In this document: one piece after another, positions 6,762-7,859 of the stretch
Layout of the letters: every line of letters begins with the position of its first letter
Numbering within the stretch: position 1 is the first letter of the stretch
DNA from: Betaproteobacteria bacterium
GTDB lineage: Bacteria; Pseudomonadota; Gammaproteobacteria; Burkholderiales; SG8-41
DNA: 7,859 nt
Direction: 5' to 3'
Assembly: GCA_021732805.1 (NCBI GenBank)
Contig: JAKFUJ010000340.1
Span: 1 to 7,859, forward strand
Position numbers and translations under genes: made by a program
The notes under the pieces: model-generated
The model's input: only the letters and a program-made list of their open reading frames with translations
What the model was told of the DNA's origin: nothing
The model's database searches: none

Positions 6762-7751
6762 CTAGATCTTGCCGTTGAACAACGCCGTGGCGGCGTTGCA
6801 GTAAATGTTTTCACGCTCCTGCTGCGTCAACCCCGGCACCAGTTCCACGCGGTCCACCGGCGCCATCTCACCCATGTCGAAGGGTGCATCGGTGCCGAGT
6901 ACCACGTTCTCCGATCCAACGACGTCGATCAGATGTCGGATCGATTGCGGGCTGTGAGTCAGCGCATCAAACCAGAATCGTTTCAGCATCTGCAGCGGAT
7001 CGGATTGGGTCATTTCCGCAGTGTCCGGACGCACCTTGTGGCCGTGCACGAAACGGCCGATCTGGTACGGCAGAAATCCGCCGCCATGGGCGAGCAGGAT
7101 TTTCAGGTCCTTCAGTTCATCCAGCGCGCCGCTGAACATCAGTTTGCCGACCATGATGGTCGTATCCAGCGGATTGCCGATCAGGTTCATCATGTAAAAG
7201 CAATCCAGCCGCCCCGCCGCTCCCTGGGTATTCGGGTGCGCAAAAACCATTACTTTCAGTTCTTCGATGCGTTTCAGCACCGGACGGAATTTCGGATCGG
7301 CCAGTTCCTCATCGCCGATCGCAGTGCCAAGTTCCACGCCCTTGAAACCGTATTCCCTGACCACACGCTCCAGTTCGGCAATCGCCGCCTCCGGGTGCTG
7401 CATCGGCAACGTGGCCATGCCACGCAGCCGGTCCGGTCTGGTGGCGGCCATCTGCGCAACGCCGTCATTGACGATGCGTGCGGTCTGGATGGCCAGGTCA
7501 TCCTTCAGATTGTAGAAAAATGTTTGCGGCCCTGGAGAAATGAACGCAATGTCGATTTTCTTGCGGTCCATGGATTCGAGCTTGGCGTCGGCATCGTAGA
7601 ACTCGGGCTCGAACGGGAAGCGCACCTTGCCGCGGATGAATACCCGGTTGTGACCTTCGCCTTCAATCCTGGTGTTGTAAACAGGATTCGCCTGCATCGC
7701 CTTGACGATGGTTTCAGGGATCACGTGGTTGTGCACGTCAATGCGTTTCAT
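6762..7751 (-). CDS. ACMSD-like amidohydrolase (amidohydrolase 2 family)
   Basis: The 329-residue protein is a TIM-barrel metal-dependent enzyme. The metal ligands are visible in order: HxH at His7 and His9 (IDVHNHV), His172 (VFAHPNTQG), His222 (LLAHGGGFLPY) and Asp288 (LGTDAPFDMG). Order and spacing follow aminocarboxymuconate-semialdehyde decarboxylase, whose relatives decarboxylate or hydrate aromatic acids and ring-cleavage products (resorcylate and carboxyvanillate decarboxylases, oxalomesaconate hydratase). I chose ATG 7751 because MKRIDVHNH is the natural family start and AGGAG lies five bases upstream; an in-frame start further up (7835) would add a 28-residue tail of no recognisable type. 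It is the first complete gene of the minus-strand group. Decarboxylase versus hydratase or hydrolase cannot be decided from sequence. Confidence 0.9.
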   Translation of the reverse strand: MKRIDVHNHVIPETIVKAMQANPVYNTRIEGEGHNRVFIRGKVRFPFEPEFYDADAKLESMDRKKIDIAFISPGPQTFFYNLKDDLAIQTARIVNDGVAQMAATRPDRLRGMATLPMQHPEAAIAELERVVREYGFKGVELGTAIGDEELADPKFRPVLKRIEELKVMVFAHPNTQGAAGRLDCFYMMNLIGNPLDTTIMVGKLMFSGALDELKDLKILLAHGGGFLPYQIGRFVHGHKVRPDTAEMTQSDPLQMLKRFWFDALTHSPQSIRHLIDVVGSENVVLGTDAPFDMGEMAPVDRVELVPGLTQQERENIYCNAATALFNGKI

Positions 7752-7756
7752 GCCTG

Positions 7757-7761
7757 CTCCT
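7757..7761 (-). promoter_or_regulatory. Ribosome-binding site deciding the amidohydrolase start
   Basis: AGGAG on the minus strand, five bases before ATG 7751, is a near-ideal Shine-Dalgarno. It supports the short N-terminus over the longer in-frame alternative. Confidence 0.75.
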
Positions 7762-7859
7762 GATTGCGTGATTTTTTGATCGCGATTTGCGCGTTGTTGT
7801 TCTGCCTGCGGTGCCGCCCGGCAAGCTGAACACACCAGCTTCCGCGAGAGCCTGCACCT

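Noticed and set aside
6648..7763. Long plus-strand open frame of 371 codons opposite the amidohydrolase gene
   Set aside because: It is an antisense shadow of a gene with full catalytic motifs; its product is rich in His, Arg and Gln with no recognisable domain.
7752..7835. N-terminal extension of the amidohydrolase by 28 residues
   Set aside because: The family begins just before the HxH motif, and AGGAG lies directly before ATG 7751.
7738..7857. Possible C-terminal end of another minus-strand gene entering at the right edge
   Set aside because: All three minus-strand frames are open here, two ending at or just past the amidohydrolase start (one as an ATGA overlap). About 100 bases are too few to decide which, if any, is coding.

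Overview
The window looks like proteobacterial chromosome, probably beta- or gammaproteobacterial. The signs are an ISL3-type insertion sequence end, a bacterial tRNA-Asn 3' portion with encoded CCA, a Gram-negative lipoprotein, and a compact catabolic-type operon. Nothing in the sequence fixes the genus.

Left edge (1 to about 293). The window opens with the last 28 codons of an ISL3-family transposase and the right terminal inverted repeat of that insertion sequence, ending near 127. After about 115 bases without a gene comes the 3' half of a tRNA-Asn gene: anticodon loop with GTT, intact T arm, acceptor 3' strand and CCA. No matching 5' half is present. A rho-independent terminator follows at once. 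This is the arrangement expected at the chromosome-distal end of an integrative element inserted in tRNA-Asn. Bases 1 to about 248 would then be the end of the mobile element and bases from about 249 onward the original chromosome.

Plus-strand block (639-2397). A small lipoprotein is followed by an acyl carrier protein and a family 2 glycosyltransferase. The carrier protein and glycosyltransferase recall pieces of aryl-polyene-like or specialised fatty-acid clusters. No ketosynthase, dehydratase, acyltransferase or ligase is visible, so the pair is either orphaned or acts on products made elsewhere.

Minus-strand block (7751 down to 2439). Five genes run in one direction and probably form one or two transcripts: an ACMSD-like metal-dependent amidohydrolase, a bicupin, a 3-hydroxyisobutyrate-dehydrogenase-like oxidoreductase, a seven-bladed LVIVD propeller protein, and a COG0523/CobW metallochaperone GTPase. 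The last three are tightly spaced (gaps of 34 and 16 bases). The set resembles an uncharacterised catabolic pathway for aromatic or carboxylic compounds, with decarboxylase or hydrolase, dioxygenase and dehydrogenase roles plus a metal-supply protein. The substrate cannot be read from the sequence. The two blocks converge on a short region holding two perfect hairpins (2361-2412).

The most unusual points are: a ring of four His and three Asn at equivalent positions in the seven propeller blades, which suggests a hidden metal centre; a dehydrogenase gene with no ATG, GTG or TTG upstream of its Rossmann motif but a good Shine-Dalgarno placed before an ATC; and the truncated tRNA-Asn that marks an element boundary.
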